Notes: generated by a model from the sequence alone, not told the origin. A DNA stretch of 64,000 bases from Clostridiales bacterium (GCA_015071005.1 SVIG01000003.1:186001-250000); one strand, 5' to 3'. Shown: positions 1-9,394, counted from the first letter of the stretch. Program-made: numbers and translations.

Positions 1-1
1 T

Positions 2-1663
2 TTCTGCTCGCAAGGTCCGTTCATTAAAATTTATCCCGAAGATACCCTCTACCGTTTGGTACAGCTTGAAGACGTAGCGGAAATTTTCGAAAAGGATATC
101 TTGGGCGGCGAAGTCATTGAACGCTTGCTCTACGTTGACCCCAATACTGCGGAAAAAATAACGAAGCAAGAAGACATCAATTTCTATAAAAAGCAAGTGC
201 GCGTTGCATTGCACGGCTGCGGCAGTATCAATCCCGAAGCGATTGAAGAAGCGCTCGGTGCCGGCGCGTTCCAAGGCCTTGCAAGAGCTTTGCAAATGAG
301 CCGTCAAGACGTTATCAACGAAGTGCTTGAATCGGGGCTTCGCGGCCGTGGCGGCGGCGGTTTCCCTACGGGTAGAAAGTGGCAGTTTGCCTACGCGCAA
401 CCCGACGGGGAAAAATACGTCGTATGTAACGGCGACGAAGGCGACCCCGGTGCCTTCATGGATCGTTCAATTCTCGAAGGGAATCCCCTTGCCGTAATCG
501 AAGGGATGATGATTGCCGGCTATGCAATCGGCGCACAAAACGGTTATTTCTACGTGCGCGCGGAATATCCCATCGCCGTAAATAGACTCCGCCTTGCTAT
601 CAAACAAGCGGAAGAATTAGGTTTGCTTGGCGACAATATTTTGGGTACGGATTTCTCGTTCAGAGTACATCTTCGCTTGGGCGCGGGCGCGTTCGTATGC
701 GGTGAAGAAACGGCGCTTTTGAACTCGATCGAAGGTCAGCGCGGTATGCCGCGCACCCGTCCCCCCTTCCCTGCTGTGAAAGGGCTTTGGGACAAACCCA
801 CGATCGTAAACAACGTAGAATCCCTTGCTTGCGTTCCCTACATTTTGCGTGAAGGCAAGGACGCCTTCTCAAAACACGGTACGGAAAGATCGAAGGGCAC
901 GAAGGTATTTGCGCTCGGCGGTAAAATCAATAACGTCGGTTTGGTGGAAATCCCGATGGGTACGACCCTTCGCGAGCTTATCTACGATATCGGCGGCGGT
1001 ATCCCCGACGGAAAACAGTTCAAAGCCATTCAAACGGGCGGGCCTTCGGGCGGTTGCTTGACCGCAGAAGATCTCGATACCCCCATCGACTTCGATAACC
1101 TCGTTGCGAAAGGCTCGATGATGGGCTCGGGCGGCGCAATCGTTATGGACGAAGACAACTGTATGGTCGACGTTGCGAAATTCTATATGGAATTCATTTG
1201 CGACGAATCGTGCGGTAAGTGTACTCCTTGCCGTATCGGTACGAAGAGAATGCTTGAATTGCTTACGAAGATTACCGACGGCAAAGCGACGATGGACGAT
1301 TTGGACGAGCTTGAAAACCTTGCGGAAAACGTAAGAAGCAACTCCCTTTGTGGACTCGGTCAAACCGCACCCAACCCCGTACTTTCCACCCTCAAGCATT
1401 TCCGTGACGAGTACGTGGCGCACATCGTTGACAAGAAATGTCCCGCGCATATTTGTAAGAACTTGATGCAGTACCAAATTGAAGCAGATAAATGCTTCGG
1501 CTGCGGTGTTTGCGCAAGAGCTTGCCCCGTAAACGCGTTCGTAAAGACCGACTATATTGCGCCGGGGAAGAGATTGCCGGCGTATGCGGTCGATCAAGAT
1601 AAGTGTATCAAGTGCGGTATGTGTATCGCTTCGTGTAAGTTCAAAGCGATCGTGAAAAAGTAA
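2..1663 (+). CDS. hydB: Bifurcating [FeFe] hydrogenase subunit B (NuoF-like), 5' end missing
   Basis: Flavin- and FeS-containing subunit that exchanges electrons between NAD(H), ferredoxin and the hydrogenase catalytic subunit. The frame is open to the left edge (it reads FCSQGPFIKIYPEDTLYRLV before the first possible TTG at 56), so the true start lies outside the window. Visible motifs are the glycine-rich NADH/FMN segment GRGGGGFPTGRKW, GDEGDPGAFMDR, GAGAFVCGEETALL and the 4Fe-4S motif ESCGKCTPC. A C-terminal pair of ferredoxin CxxCxxC motifs (CFGCGVCARAC, CIKCGMCIASC) distinguishes HydB from plain NuoF. HydA follows after 13 bases with an AGGAGG ribosome site, so the two are co-transcribed. 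NADP-linked HndC is the main alternative name. Confidence 0.92.
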   Translation, partial: FCSQGPFIKIYPEDTLYRLVQLEDVAEIFEKDILGGEVIERLLYVDPNTAEKITKQEDINFYKKQVRVALHGCGSINPEAIEEALGAGAFQGLARALQMSRQDVINEVLESGLRGRGGGGFPTGRKWQFAYAQPDGEKYVVCNGDEGDPGAFMDRSILEGNPLAVIEGMMIAGYAIGAQNGYFYVRAEYPIAVNRLRLAIKQAEELGLLGDNILGTDFSFRVHLRLGAGAFVCGEETALLNSIEGQRGMPRTRPPFPAVKGLWDKPTIVNNVESLACVPYILREGKDAFSKHGTERSKGTKVFALGGKINNVGLVEIPMGTTLRELIYDIGGGIPDGKQFKAIQTGGPSGGCLTAEDLDTPIDFDNLVAKGSMMGSGGAIVMDEDNCMVDVAKFYMEFICDESCGKCTPCRIGTKRMLELLTKITDGKATMDDLDELENLAENVRSNSLCGLGQTAPNPVLSTLKHFRDEYVAHIVDKKCPAHICKNLMQYQIEADKCFGCGVCARACPVNAFVKTDYIAPGKRLPAYAVDQDKCIKCGMCIASCKFKAIVKK

Positions 1664-1676
1664 GAGGAGGCGTACC

Positions 1677-3443
1677 ATGTCCAAAGTGAATATTAAAATT
1701 GAAGGTATCCCTTTTGAAGTAGAGGCAGGTATGACCATTCTTGAAGCGGCGAAAGAATGCGGCTTTGAGATTCCTTCCCTTTGCACCTACAACCACGGCG
1801 AATGCTCGAAAGGCTCTTGCCGTGTATGTCTAGTGGAAGCGACGGGCGCGCGCGGACTTGTAGCGTCCTGCGTTTATCCCGTTGCGGAAGGTATGGAAAT
1901 CACCATTTCTTCCCCCAAAGCAACGGCGGCGAGAAGAACTTCCGTCGAATTGCTCCTTTCCAACCATAATAAGAACTGCCAACAATGCGATAAAAACGGC
2001 AAATGCGAGCTTTTGCACGTAGCGAAAGTAACGGGTGCGCGCGATAATATGTACGAAGGCGAACAAACACCTACGACGATCGACCGCCTTACCCCCTCGA
2101 TCGTTCGTGACACGTCCAAGTGCGTACTTTGCGGCAGATGCGTCGAAAGATGCAAAAACGCGCACGGTCTTGGCATTCTTGGCTTCGAAAAACGCGGCTT
2201 CAACACCATCGTTGCACCTGCGGAAAATAGAAGCTTTGCTAATTCTCCCTGTATCCTTTGCGGACAATGCGTAAGCGTTTGCCCTACCGGCGCGCTTATG
2301 GAAGTTTCCGAAATCGACAAGGTAGACGAAGCGATGAAAGCAGGCAAGTACGTCGTTGTGCAAACTGCACCTGCGGTACGCGCGGCGCTCGGCGAAGAAT
2401 TCGATATGCCTATCGGCACGCTCGTGACGGGTAAAATGGTCGCAGCGTTGAAACGCCTTGGCTTTAAGAAGGTATTCGATACCAACTTCGCAGCCGACCT
2501 TACGATTATGGAAGAAGCGACGGAGCTTTTGGACAGAATCCAAAACGGCGGCAAATTGCCGATGATCACTTCTTGCTCCCCCGGTTGGGTTAATTATGCG
2601 GAATACAACTACGGCGATCTTTTGCCCCACTTGTCTTCCTGCAAATCCCCTCACCAAATGTTCGGCGCGATTTTGAAGAGCTACTATTGCGAAAAGAACG
2701 GAATCGACCCGAAAGATATGTTCGTTGTTTCGATTATGCCTTGTACGGCGAAAAAATCGGAAAAGGAACGCCCCGAGCTTTCCGTGAACGGACTCAAAGA
2801 CGTAGACGCGGTGCTCACAACAAGAGAACTTGCAAAGCTCATCAAGCGTTCGGGCATCAACTTTGTAAAACTCCCCGACGCAGAATTTAATAACGATATC
2901 GTTGGCGATTACACGGGCGCAGGCATTATCTTCGGTACGACGGGCGGCGTTATGGAAGCGGCACTTCGTACAGCGGCATATAAGCTTACGGGCGAAGAAC
3001 TCGGCAAAGCGGAACTCAAAGAAGTACGCGGCTTTGAAGGCATTAAAACGGCAAGCTACACGCTTGGCGGCAAGGAAATCAAAGTGGCAGTTGCACACGG
3101 CATGAAGAACGCAAAGGTCTTGCTTGACGAAATCCGCGACGGCAAGAGCGAGTATCATTTCATTGAAATTATGGGTTGCCCTGGCGGTTGTATCGCAGGC
3201 GGCGGTCAGCCGTTTGTAAAACCCTGCTTCTTACCCAACGAAGGCAGCGACATTTTGGATACGTTCAAAGCAAAACGTGCGGCTGCACTTTATCAAGAAG
3301 ACGAATCCAAACCCTTGCGTGCTTCGCATAAGAATCCTCAAATTATCGCCCTCTACGAGCAATATTTGGGCAAGCCGAACTCTCATAAAGCACACGAATT
3401 ATTGCATACGACCTATACGGCAAAGGAAAAATTTAAGGACTAA
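1677..3443 (+). CDS. hydA: [FeFe] hydrogenase catalytic subunit
   Basis: Produces or oxidises H2 at an H-cluster; with HydB and an off-window HydC it would form a soluble NADH/ferredoxin-coupled enzyme. In order, the protein has an N-terminal 2Fe-2S domain (Cys at about 36-52), a His/Cys 4Fe-4S segment (NHNKNCQQCDKNGKC), two ferredoxin 4Fe-4S motifs (CVLCGRCVERC, CILCGQCVSVC) and the H-cluster domain. H-cluster blocks are TSCSPGW (298-304), MPCTAKKSE and EIMGCPGGCIAGGGQP. At 588 residues it matches NAD(P)-linked HydA/HndD proteins. Block one has Ser where the textbook motif TSCCPGW has its second Cys. The start is the ATG behind AAGAGGAGG. Confidence 0.93.
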   Translation: MSKVNIKIEGIPFEVEAGMTILEAAKECGFEIPSLCTYNHGECSKGSCRVCLVEATGARGLVASCVYPVAEGMEITISSPKATAARRTSVELLLSNHNKNCQQCDKNGKCELLHVAKVTGARDNMYEGEQTPTTIDRLTPSIVRDTSKCVLCGRCVERCKNAHGLGILGFEKRGFNTIVAPAENRSFANSPCILCGQCVSVCPTGALMEVSEIDKVDEAMKAGKYVVVQTAPAVRAALGEEFDMPIGTLVTGKMVAALKRLGFKKVFDTNFAADLTIMEEATELLDRIQNGGKLPMITSCSPGWVNYAEYNYGDLLPHLSSCKSPHQMFGAILKSYYCEKNGIDPKDMFVVSIMPCTAKKSEKERPELSVNGLKDVDAVLTTRELAKLIKRSGINFVKLPDAEFNNDIVGDYTGAGIIFGTTGGVMEAALRTAAYKLTGEELGKAELKEVRGFEGIKTASYTLGGKEIKVAVAHGMKNAKVLLDEIRDGKSEYHFIEIMGCPGGCIAGGGQPFVKPCFLPNEGSDILDTFKAKRAAALYQEDESKPLRASHKNPQIIALYEQYLGKPNSHKAHELLHTTYTAKEKFKD

Positions 3444-3450
3444 AAAAGCA

Positions 3451-3485
3451 CGCATACCTGCCCTTTTGACAAGGGCAGGTATGCG
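3451..3485. terminator. Perfect 15-bp hairpin after hydA
   Basis: A 15-bp perfect inverted repeat with a 5-base loop (CGCATACCTGCCCTT, TTGAC, AAGGGCAGGTATGCG) lies 8 bases past the hydA stop. The uridine run expected for a plus-strand terminator is absent; instead a run of A precedes the stem, so the classical T-tract is on the minus strand. It may still end or stabilise the hyd transcript. Confidence 0.5.
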
Positions 3486-3517
3486 TTGAAATAAAATTAC
3501 ATAGGAGAAGAAAACGA

Positions 3518-4321
3518 ATGAATAACTTAAAAGAAATGAAGAAGAAAGAGCTCTTTCTTGCAATCTTCGCTGGTGCTATCGCGCTTTTCAGCTTTTTAGC
3601 ATTAACCTTTCACGTATTTAGGATGACGGATGATACGGAATCAATCCTTGCGCTTGCTGGAGCATCTGGATTGGGTGCTCAAACGAATATGAACGCGTTT
3701 AACATGATTGAACATTTAGATGATTTCACCGGCGCTTATAAAACGTATGCAATGCTTGATATTGCCGCATTGATTGGGGCATTAGGCGCAATCGCTTACT
3801 TTGTATACGCACTTCTTTTCAAGAGCCCTGAAGAACGTATCGTGATTTACAAGAGAATTCTTCTTATTGCAATCGCTATCACCATTTTCATGCTCATTCA
3901 AGGTTTACACTTAACCGATAAGACGAACGATAATTTCTGGAAAGGCGTTGAAGCTGACGGATCTATGACTCGTGCTGAAATGGAATCTTACGGCGATTTC
4001 GGCTACGAAACGGAATGCTATTGGCCGATTATCATTGTTGGTTTGCTCACCATTCCTTACGCAATTATTTTGAAAAAGATGCCTGAAGATCAAGTAGTTG
4101 TTGCGCCCGTAGTGGAAAACGTTCTTCAAGAAGTTGCTGTAAGCGAAACGTCGTCCAACGAAGAAACACCCGTTATTGAAGAAGAACTTCCCGTCGTTGA
4201 AAGCGCTCCTCAAAACGAAGATTCGCAAATCGATTCCTTAAAAAAATGGAAAGCCCTTTTAGACGAAGGAGTAATAACACAAGAAGAATTTGATGCAAAA
4301 AAGCAAGATATTCTTAAATAA
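3518..4321 (+). CDS. Four-helix membrane protein with C-terminal SHOCT domain
   Basis: No specific function is recognisable. The 267-residue protein has four hydrophobic segments at about 13-33, 80-102, 114-133 and 170-187. A glutamate-rich linker follows (about 190-235), then a final 30 residues (SLKKWKALLDEGVITQEEFD) typical of the SHOCT short C-terminal domain, an oligomerisation-type module found at the ends of many unrelated bacterial proteins. A good TAGGAGAAG ribosome site precedes the ATG. It is separated from hydA by a hairpin and from the next, convergent gene by a strong bidirectional terminator, so it is probably a single-gene unit. Confidence 0.6.
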   Translation: MNNLKEMKKKELFLAIFAGAIALFSFLALTFHVFRMTDDTESILALAGASGLGAQTNMNAFNMIEHLDDFTGAYKTYAMLDIAALIGALGAIAYFVYALLFKSPEERIVIYKRILLIAIAITIFMLIQGLHLTDKTNDNFWKGVEADGSMTRAEMESYGDFGYETECYWPIIIVGLLTIPYAIILKKMPEDQVVVAPVVENVLQEVAVSETSSNEETPVIEEELPVVESAPQNEDSQIDSLKKWKALLDEGVITQEEFDAKKQDILK

Positions 4322-4333
4322 TTAATGAAGCTT

Positions 4334-4366
4334 AAAGCCGCAAGGGAAAATCCCTTGCGGCTTTTT
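4334..4366. terminator. Bidirectional terminator between convergent genes
   Basis: A 14-bp stem (AAAGCCGCAAGGGA / TCCCTTGCGGCTTT) with a 3-base loop sits 12 bases after the SHOCT gene stop and just beyond the stop of the minus-strand gene. A and T runs flank both sides, so it can serve both directions. Confidence 0.9.
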
Positions 4367-4367
4367 C

Positions 4368-5093
4368 TTATCTTTTAACGCTCTTTATAAATTGCTTAAT
4401 TTCTTTTTCCGTCGCTTTTCGCAATACCTGCTTCACTACGCTTGGATCATACGGCGCGGTTTCGTCATCGAAACGTCTTACGCTGTCTACGTACACCACT
4501 TGCTCGGTGTTATGTCTACCCATTCGCACCCATACGTAGTCGCCCTTATGCGTACTTTCACTCGGATCTAAATACCAATAATTACAGCCCTTATACCCTT
4601 GCGGACTAACGCCTACGAACAGGTATTTGCCCATACCGTGTCCGCGTTGAGCATAATATTTATCAAATTCTTCGCGCAATTTACCGCTAAAAACTTCTAT
4701 CTCTTTTTTGTGGAATAAGAAAGAATGTATCCCGCCTAAAAAGCTCTTTCCTTTCGAGCTTTTCAAAAGCATCCGCACAATCATAACGCAGTCCTTTTCG
4801 CGGCGCTCTAACCGTTCGACAGCTTTTCCATTGTCGGTATACGGATATAAATCTACTGCTATTCCCGCTTTCTCAAACGAAAGATTGCATTCTTTCCCGT
4901 AAGCTCCTGCCAACAGTCGACTCATTGCAAACAGCCATTCTTCCATTTCTTCAAAAGTCATATCTGAACAAAGGTGTTTATAAGAAAGGTATTCGTTTAT
5001 AATCTCGATTTCGACATTTATGAAATTCTTATTTCCGTTTTCAGGCAATACCCGAAGGGAAAAGTTTGTCCCTTGTAAATCAATCGACGGCAT
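4368..5093 (-). CDS. Unknown protein at the end of the deoxynucleoside operon
   Basis: I do not recognise this 241-residue soluble protein. It starts 4 bases after the pdp stop with no terminator between, so it is very likely the last gene of the deo operon. It has no signal peptide or membrane segment. The N-terminal half (to about 95) is an alternating strand pattern followed by FEEMEEWLFAMSRLLAG. The C-terminal part (about 150-241) contains YLFVGVSPQGYKGCNYWYLD, then GDYVWVRMGRHNTEQVVYVDSV, which reads like a small beta-barrel of the kind found in many Clostridial hypothetical proteins. The ribosome site is weak, consistent with translational coupling to pdp. Confidence 0.6.
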   Translation of the reverse strand: MPSIDLQGTNFSLRVLPENGNKNFINVEIEIINEYLSYKHLCSDMTFEEMEEWLFAMSRLLAGAYGKECNLSFEKAGIAVDLYPYTDNGKAVERLERREKDCVMIVRMLLKSSKGKSFLGGIHSFLFHKKEIEVFSGKLREEFDKYYAQRGHGMGKYLFVGVSPQGYKGCNYWYLDPSESTHKGDYVWVRMGRHNTEQVVYVDSVRRFDDETAPYDPSVVKQVLRKATEKEIKQFIKSVKR

Positions 5094-5097
5094 ACTA

Positions 5098-6399
5098 TTA
5101 CTCTACAATATCCAAAATCAACGGCTCAGCTTTCGGTGGATTGGTTTCAATACGCGTTGCATTAAGCAATCTCTCTTCCGCCGCGGCAAAACCGCTCTCT
5201 TTTTCCGAATATAATACGGCGATTTTATCGCCAACCTTGACGAAATCCCCCGTTTTCGCGCAAAGATATATACCTGCCGCAGGATCGATGACGTCTTCTT
5301 TCGTGTTTCTACCAGCACCAAGGAGCAAGCTTGCCACGCCGTAGCTTTCCGTATCTACACCCGTAATATAGCCTTCCTTTTTCGCCGTGACTACGTATTC
5401 GTATTTCGCTTTGGGGAATTTTTCAGGATGCAAAATCCATTCCTTATCTCCGCCCTGCGCATCAACCATATCCGCAAACGTTTTGAGCGCCGTACCGCTT
5501 GCAATCGCGTCTTTGGCGAGCTTTTCACATTCCGCATAGCTGCCCTTTTCCGCTAAATTCAAAATATGCGCCGCGAGTGCAATACACAGCTCCGTTAAAT
5601 CCTTAGGACCGTTGCCATTCAGCGTTTCAATCGCTTCGATAACTTCCAAGGAATTTCCAATCGCATAGCCCAAAGGCCTATCCATGTCCGTGATGAGTGC
5701 GCGCATACGCTTCCCTGCACGCTTACCGATTTGCACCATCCATTCCGCAAGTTCGCGGCTCTTTTCAGGCGTTTTCATGAACGAGCCGCTGCCCGTTTTT
5801 ACGTCCAAAACGATACAATCGTCGTCCGCTGCGAGTTTTTTGCCCATAATACTCGAAACAATCAAAGGCAAGCTATCCACCGTCGCCGTCACGTCGCGAA
5901 GCGCATACAAAAGCTTATCCGCAGGCGCAAGGGACGCGGTTTGTCCGACAATCGCAATCCCCACGCGATTTACAATCTTCTTGAACTCGTCTACGGGGAT
6001 ATCAGTATTAAAACCAGGGATTGCTTCCAGCTTATCGATTGTGCCGCCCGTGTGACCAAGCCCACGACCGCTCATTTTTGCAACCTTGACGCCCAAACTC
6101 GCTACGATAGGCGCAACGACTAAGCTCGTCTTGTCCCCTACGCCGCCCGTGGAATGCTTGTCCACGCGCAAACCGTTGATTTCCGAAAAATCCAAGCGCT
6201 CGCCCGAATCACGAACGGCAAAAGTAAGCGCCGTCGTTTCTTCCAAGTTCATACCGCGGAAATAAATCGCCATACAAAGCGCGGCTACTTGATAATCGGG
6301 AATGTTCCCCTGCACGTAATTTTCAATAAACCATTGAATCTCCGCTTCACTTAAAGGATTGCCGTCCCGTTTCTTTTGTATGATGTCATACATTCTCAT
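5098..6399 (-). CDS. pdp: Pyrimidine-nucleoside phosphorylase
   Basis: Cleaves thymidine, deoxyuridine or uridine with phosphate to the base and (deoxy)ribose-1-phosphate. At 433 residues it has the normal length for the thymidine/pyrimidine phosphorylase family. The family signature SGRGLGHTGGTIDKLE lies at about 109-124, preceded by the phosphate-binding KHSTGGVGDKTS at about 80-91. The C-terminal barrel-sandwich hybrid domain (about 340-430) is present. It follows cdd by 9 bases, which suits a pathway in which cytidine is first deaminated to uridine. The specificity (Pdp or DeoA) cannot be settled by eye. Confidence 0.93.
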   Translation of the reverse strand: MRMYDIIQKKRDGNPLSEAEIQWFIENYVQGNIPDYQVAALCMAIYFRGMNLEETTALTFAVRDSGERLDFSEINGLRVDKHSTGGVGDKTSLVVAPIVASLGVKVAKMSGRGLGHTGGTIDKLEAIPGFNTDIPVDEFKKIVNRVGIAIVGQTASLAPADKLLYALRDVTATVDSLPLIVSSIMGKKLAADDDCIVLDVKTGSGSFMKTPEKSRELAEWMVQIGKRAGKRMRALITDMDRPLGYAIGNSLEVIEAIETLNGNGPKDLTELCIALAAHILNLAEKGSYAECEKLAKDAIASGTALKTFADMVDAQGGDKEWILHPEKFPKAKYEYVVTAKKEGYITGVDTESYGVASLLLGAGRNTKEDVIDPAAGIYLCAKTGDFVKVGDKIAVLYSEKESGFAAAEERLLNATRIETNPPKAEPLILDIVE

Positions 6400-6408
6400 A
6401 ATGCTTGT

Positions 6409-6813
6409 TTACTCCAAATCGTTTTTCCCAAAAGACAAAGGCAAAAGCTCTTCCAAAGTAGAAACTTGTATATTGTCAAGGTTGCCCATAATAATGCGGA
6501 AATTCTTATCGCAAAACTCCGCCATTACTTGTCTACAAATGCCGCAGGGCGCGCAAAAATCCGCAATAGACTCGTACCTGCCCCCCACGATTGCGATAGA
6601 AACGAATTCGCGCTCCCCTTCGCTAACCGCTTTGAAAAACGCCGTTCTTTCCGCGCAGTTCGTAGGCGTATACGCTGCGTTTTCTACGTTGCAACCCGTA
6701 TATACTTTGCCGCTTTTACCCAAAAGCGCCGCCCCTACCTTAAAGCCCGAATAGGGCGAATAGGACATTTTTCTCGCTTCGATTGCCCGTTCCATCAACG
6801 CACGATCCGTCAT
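6409..6813 (-). CDS. cdd: Cytidine deaminase
   Basis: Converts cytidine and deoxycytidine to uridine and deoxyuridine, feeding the neighbouring pyrimidine phosphorylase. The 134-residue length is typical of the small tetrameric zinc enzyme. The motifs are TGCNVENAAY, NCAERTAFFKA (zinc Cys and catalytic Glu) and PCGICRQVMAEF (two zinc Cys). The start codon overlaps the end of deoB by 4 bases (ATGA type), indicating coupled translation. Confidence 0.95.
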   Translation of the reverse strand: MTDRALMERAIEARKMSYSPYSGFKVGAALLGKSGKVYTGCNVENAAYTPTNCAERTAFFKAVSEGEREFVSIAIVGGRYESIADFCAPCGICRQVMAEFCDKNFRIIMGNLDNIQVSTLEELLPLSFGKNDLE

Positions 6814-7973
6814 TTTACAATCTCCTTATAATAACTCTTACCGAAAATCGCGCTATCGTCCAAGCCGAACCACTCCAAGACGGTCGAACCAATGTCTGCA
6901 AAGCTTTCTCTCGTACCGAGATTTACCCCTTCTTTCACCTTCGCCCCATAAGCAATCATCGGTGTATACTCACGCGAATGGTCGGTAGACGGCGTGGAAG
7001 GATCGCAGCCGTGATCCGCCGTGATAATGAGCAAATCCTCTTCTTTAAGCAAGGGCAAAAGCTCGCCCAAGCGTTTATCAAACGCCGTCAAAGCGCGCGC
7101 ATAGCCCGCCACGTCATTTCTATGCCCATAAACCATATCAAAATCCACGAGATTGACAAAACATAAACCGTTAAAATCACGCTTGGCAATAGCCAAAGTC
7201 TTGTCCATACCATCTTCGTTGCCCGACGTGGGATAACTTTCCGTAAAGCCTTGTCCCGCAAAAATATCGTAGATTTTGCCGATGGAAATGCTGTCCAACC
7301 CTGCCTCTTTTATGATATCGGGCATCGTTTTGCTCGGCGGCACCAACGAATAATCGTGACGGCGCGGCGTCCGCTTGAAGGGATACTCCCCATTGAACGG
7401 ACGCGCAATAATGCGCCCAACGCCGTGCTTGCCTTGCAGCAATTCTCTCGCGATTTTGCAATAGCGATAAAGCTCTTCTACGGGCACAATATCTTCGTGC
7501 GCCGCGATTTGGAACACACTATCCGCCGACGTGTAGATAATCAATTTGCCCGTGCGCAAATGTTCTTCGCCGTAATCTTTGATAACCTCCGTACCCGAAT
7601 AAGGTTTGTTACAAAGCGTACCCCTACCCGTCGCCTTTTCAAACGCCGAAACGACTTCTTCGGGGAAACCGTCAGGGTAGGTAGGAAGGGGCTCGGGAGA
7701 ATAAATCCCCGCGATTTCCCAATGCCCGATCGTCGTATCCTTACCCTTGGATGTTTCCGTCATTCGGGCATAGCAGGTACGCGACGAAGCGATTTTATTC
7801 TCTATTCCGTCTATACTGAAAAGCCCCATCTTCGTGAGGTTGGGGCAATCAAATTCCGCATGATTGCGAATGGCAGCAAGCGTGTTGCTGCCTTCGTCGT
7901 GCCAATTGGCAGCGTCGGGCATTTCACCAATACCCATGCTGTCCAAAACAATCAAAAATACTCTTTTTGCCAT
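6810..7973 (-). CDS. deoB: Phosphopentomutase
   Basis: Interconverts (deoxy)ribose-1-phosphate and -5-phosphate, linking nucleoside phosphorolysis to the aldolase DeoC. It is an alkaline-phosphatase superfamily metalloenzyme: the metal site near the N-terminus reads FLIVLDSMGIGEMPDA, and the later sites are HRNDVAGY and ITADHGCDPS...TDHSREYTP. I place the start at the ATG at 7973, which has AAAGGAGAG seven bases upstream and gives about 387 residues; an in-frame start 36 bases earlier would run into deoD. The gene lies between deoD and cdd. Confidence 0.95.
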   Translation of the reverse strand: MAKRVFLIVLDSMGIGEMPDAANWHDEGSNTLAAIRNHAEFDCPNLTKMGLFSIDGIENKIASSRTCYARMTETSKGKDTTIGHWEIAGIYSPEPLPTYPDGFPEEVVSAFEKATGRGTLCNKPYSGTEVIKDYGEEHLRTGKLIIYTSADSVFQIAAHEDIVPVEELYRYCKIARELLQGKHGVGRIIARPFNGEYPFKRTPRRHDYSLVPPSKTMPDIIKEAGLDSISIGKIYDIFAGQGFTESYPTSGNEDGMDKTLAIAKRDFNGLCFVNLVDFDMVYGHRNDVAGYARALTAFDKRLGELLPLLKEEDLLIITADHGCDPSTPSTDHSREYTPMIAYGAKVKEGVNLGTRESFADIGSTVLEWFGLDDSAIFGKSYYKEIVK

Positions 7974-7989
7974 TAGGCTCTCCTTTGTT

Positions 7990-8697
7990 TTACGCAAGCC
8001 CCAAAGCAATTTCCATCATCTTCGTGAAGGAATTTTGTCTTTCTTCCGCCGTCGTATTTTCTTCGGGATAAATAAACGAGTCGCTTACCGTACAAATGCA
8101 AAGCGCTTTTTTCCCCGCTCTTGCCGCGTTGCAGTAAAGTGCCGCAGATTCCATTTCTACGCCGAGTACGCCCATCTTCGACCATTGCATACCCGAATTT
8201 GCATCGTCGTAAAACATATCCGAAGACAGTATGTTCCCAACGCGATAATTTACGCCTGCTTTTTCACATTCTTCCACCGCGCGACGAACCAAATCAAAGT
8301 CCGCAATCGGGCTGAAAGTACCGGGTAAATTATACTGCGAAGCATAGTTTCCATTCGTACATGCCCCCATCGCAACGATAATATCTCGCACATGCAAATC
8401 GGGCGAGAAAGAGCCGCAAGAGCCTACGCGAATAATTGCGTCGACGTCATAGAAATTGAAAAGCTCGTACGAGTAAATACCGATCGAGGGTTGCCCCATA
8501 CCCGAAGCCATAACGGAAACGCGTTTGCCTTTATAATAACCCGTATAACCTTGTACGCCACGCACGTCGTTGACGAGCACAGCATTTTCCAAATAATTTT
8601 CTGCAATAAATTTCGCACGTTTCGGATCACCCGGCATCAAAACCGTCTTCGCAAAATCACCGAGTTTTGCGGAAATATGCGGTGTAGGTACTCCCAT
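7990..8697 (-). CDS. deoD: Purine-nucleoside phosphorylase, DeoD type
   Basis: Phosphorolyses purine (deoxy)nucleosides to base and (deoxy)ribose-1-phosphate. The 235-residue protein has the hexameric DeoD hallmarks: N-terminal TPHISAKLGDFAKTVLMPGDPKRA, the phosphate and nucleoside site ASGMGQPSIGIYSYEL, IIRVGSCGS and VLGVEMESAALY. The acid near the end is SDSF (position of the catalytic Asp). AAAAGGAGA precedes the ATG. It follows deoC by 28 bases and precedes deoB. Confidence 0.96.
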   Translation of the reverse strand: MGVPTPHISAKLGDFAKTVLMPGDPKRAKFIAENYLENAVLVNDVRGVQGYTGYYKGKRVSVMASGMGQPSIGIYSYELFNFYDVDAIIRVGSCGSFSPDLHVRDIIVAMGACTNGNYASQYNLPGTFSPIADFDLVRRAVEECEKAGVNYRVGNILSSDMFYDDANSGMQWSKMGVLGVEMESAALYCNAARAGKKALCICTVSDSFIYPEENTTAEERQNSFTKMMEIALGLA

Positions 8698-8725
8698 AAT
8701 TTTTATCTCCTTTTTTTTCTTTTAA

Positions 8726-9394
8726 TCAATAGCCCTTGCCTTCAACGCCTTGTACGGCTTTAACGACACGACTCGTGCCAAGTCTAGAAGCTCCTGCATC
8801 CAAAAACGCTTGGGCGTCTTCCAAACCTGAAATACCGCCCGCCGCTTTGACAAGCACTTTTTCACCAACGTTTGCGCGCATTAGACGCACGTCTTCAAGC
8901 GTTGCGCCAGCTTTCGAAAAACCCGTAGAGGTCTTAATATAGTCTGCGCCGGCTTCCGTAACGAGCTTGCACATGCGCACCTTTTCCTCTTCCGTCAAAA
9001 GGCAAGTTTCAATAATAACTTTCAAGATTTTTTCGCCGCAAGCTTTTTTGATTTGAGCGATTTCATCGCACACCTGCCCGTCGCATTCCGCTTTCAAAAG
9101 CCCGATATTGATGACCATATCAATTTCGTCCGCGCCGTTTGCAATCGCGTCTTGCGTTTCAAAAACTTTAACCGCCGTCGTGTTATAACCGTTCGGAAAC
9201 CCGATAACCGTACAAATTTTCAGCTTGTCCCCTACGTACTCTTTCGCTTGCTTTACGTAGCTGGGCGGAATACATACGGACGCCGTACCGTATTGCATCC
9301 CTTCGTCGCAAATTTTGCGGATTTGTTCCCACGTCGCCGTCTGCCCAAGCAACGTATGATCACACGTGGATAAAATTTTTTTCGTATCTAACAT
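8726..9394 (-). CDS. deoC: Deoxyribose-phosphate aldolase
   Basis: Splits deoxyribose-5-phosphate into glyceraldehyde-3-phosphate and acetaldehyde. The sequence shows the class I aldolase pattern: [36 protein letters not shown] (Asp of the proton relay), [10 protein letters not shown] and the Schiff-base segment [16 protein letters not shown] start it at 9394, where GGGAG lies 8 bases upstream. The earlier in-frame ATG at 9424 overlaps the -10 element of the promoter, so it cannot be in the main transcript. It is the first gene of the deoC-deoD-deoB-cdd-pdp operon. Confidence 0.95.
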   Translation of the reverse strand: MLDTKKILSTCDHTLLGQTATWEQIRKICDEGMQYGTASVCIPPSYVKQAKEYVGDKLKICTVIGFPNGYNTTAVKVFETQDAIANGADEIDMVINIGLLKAECDGQVCDEIAQIKKACGEKILKVIIETCLLTEEEKVRMCKLVTEAGADYIKTSTGFSKAGATLEDVRLMRANVGEKVLVKAAGGISGLEDAQAFLDAGASRLGTSRVVKAVQGVEGKGY

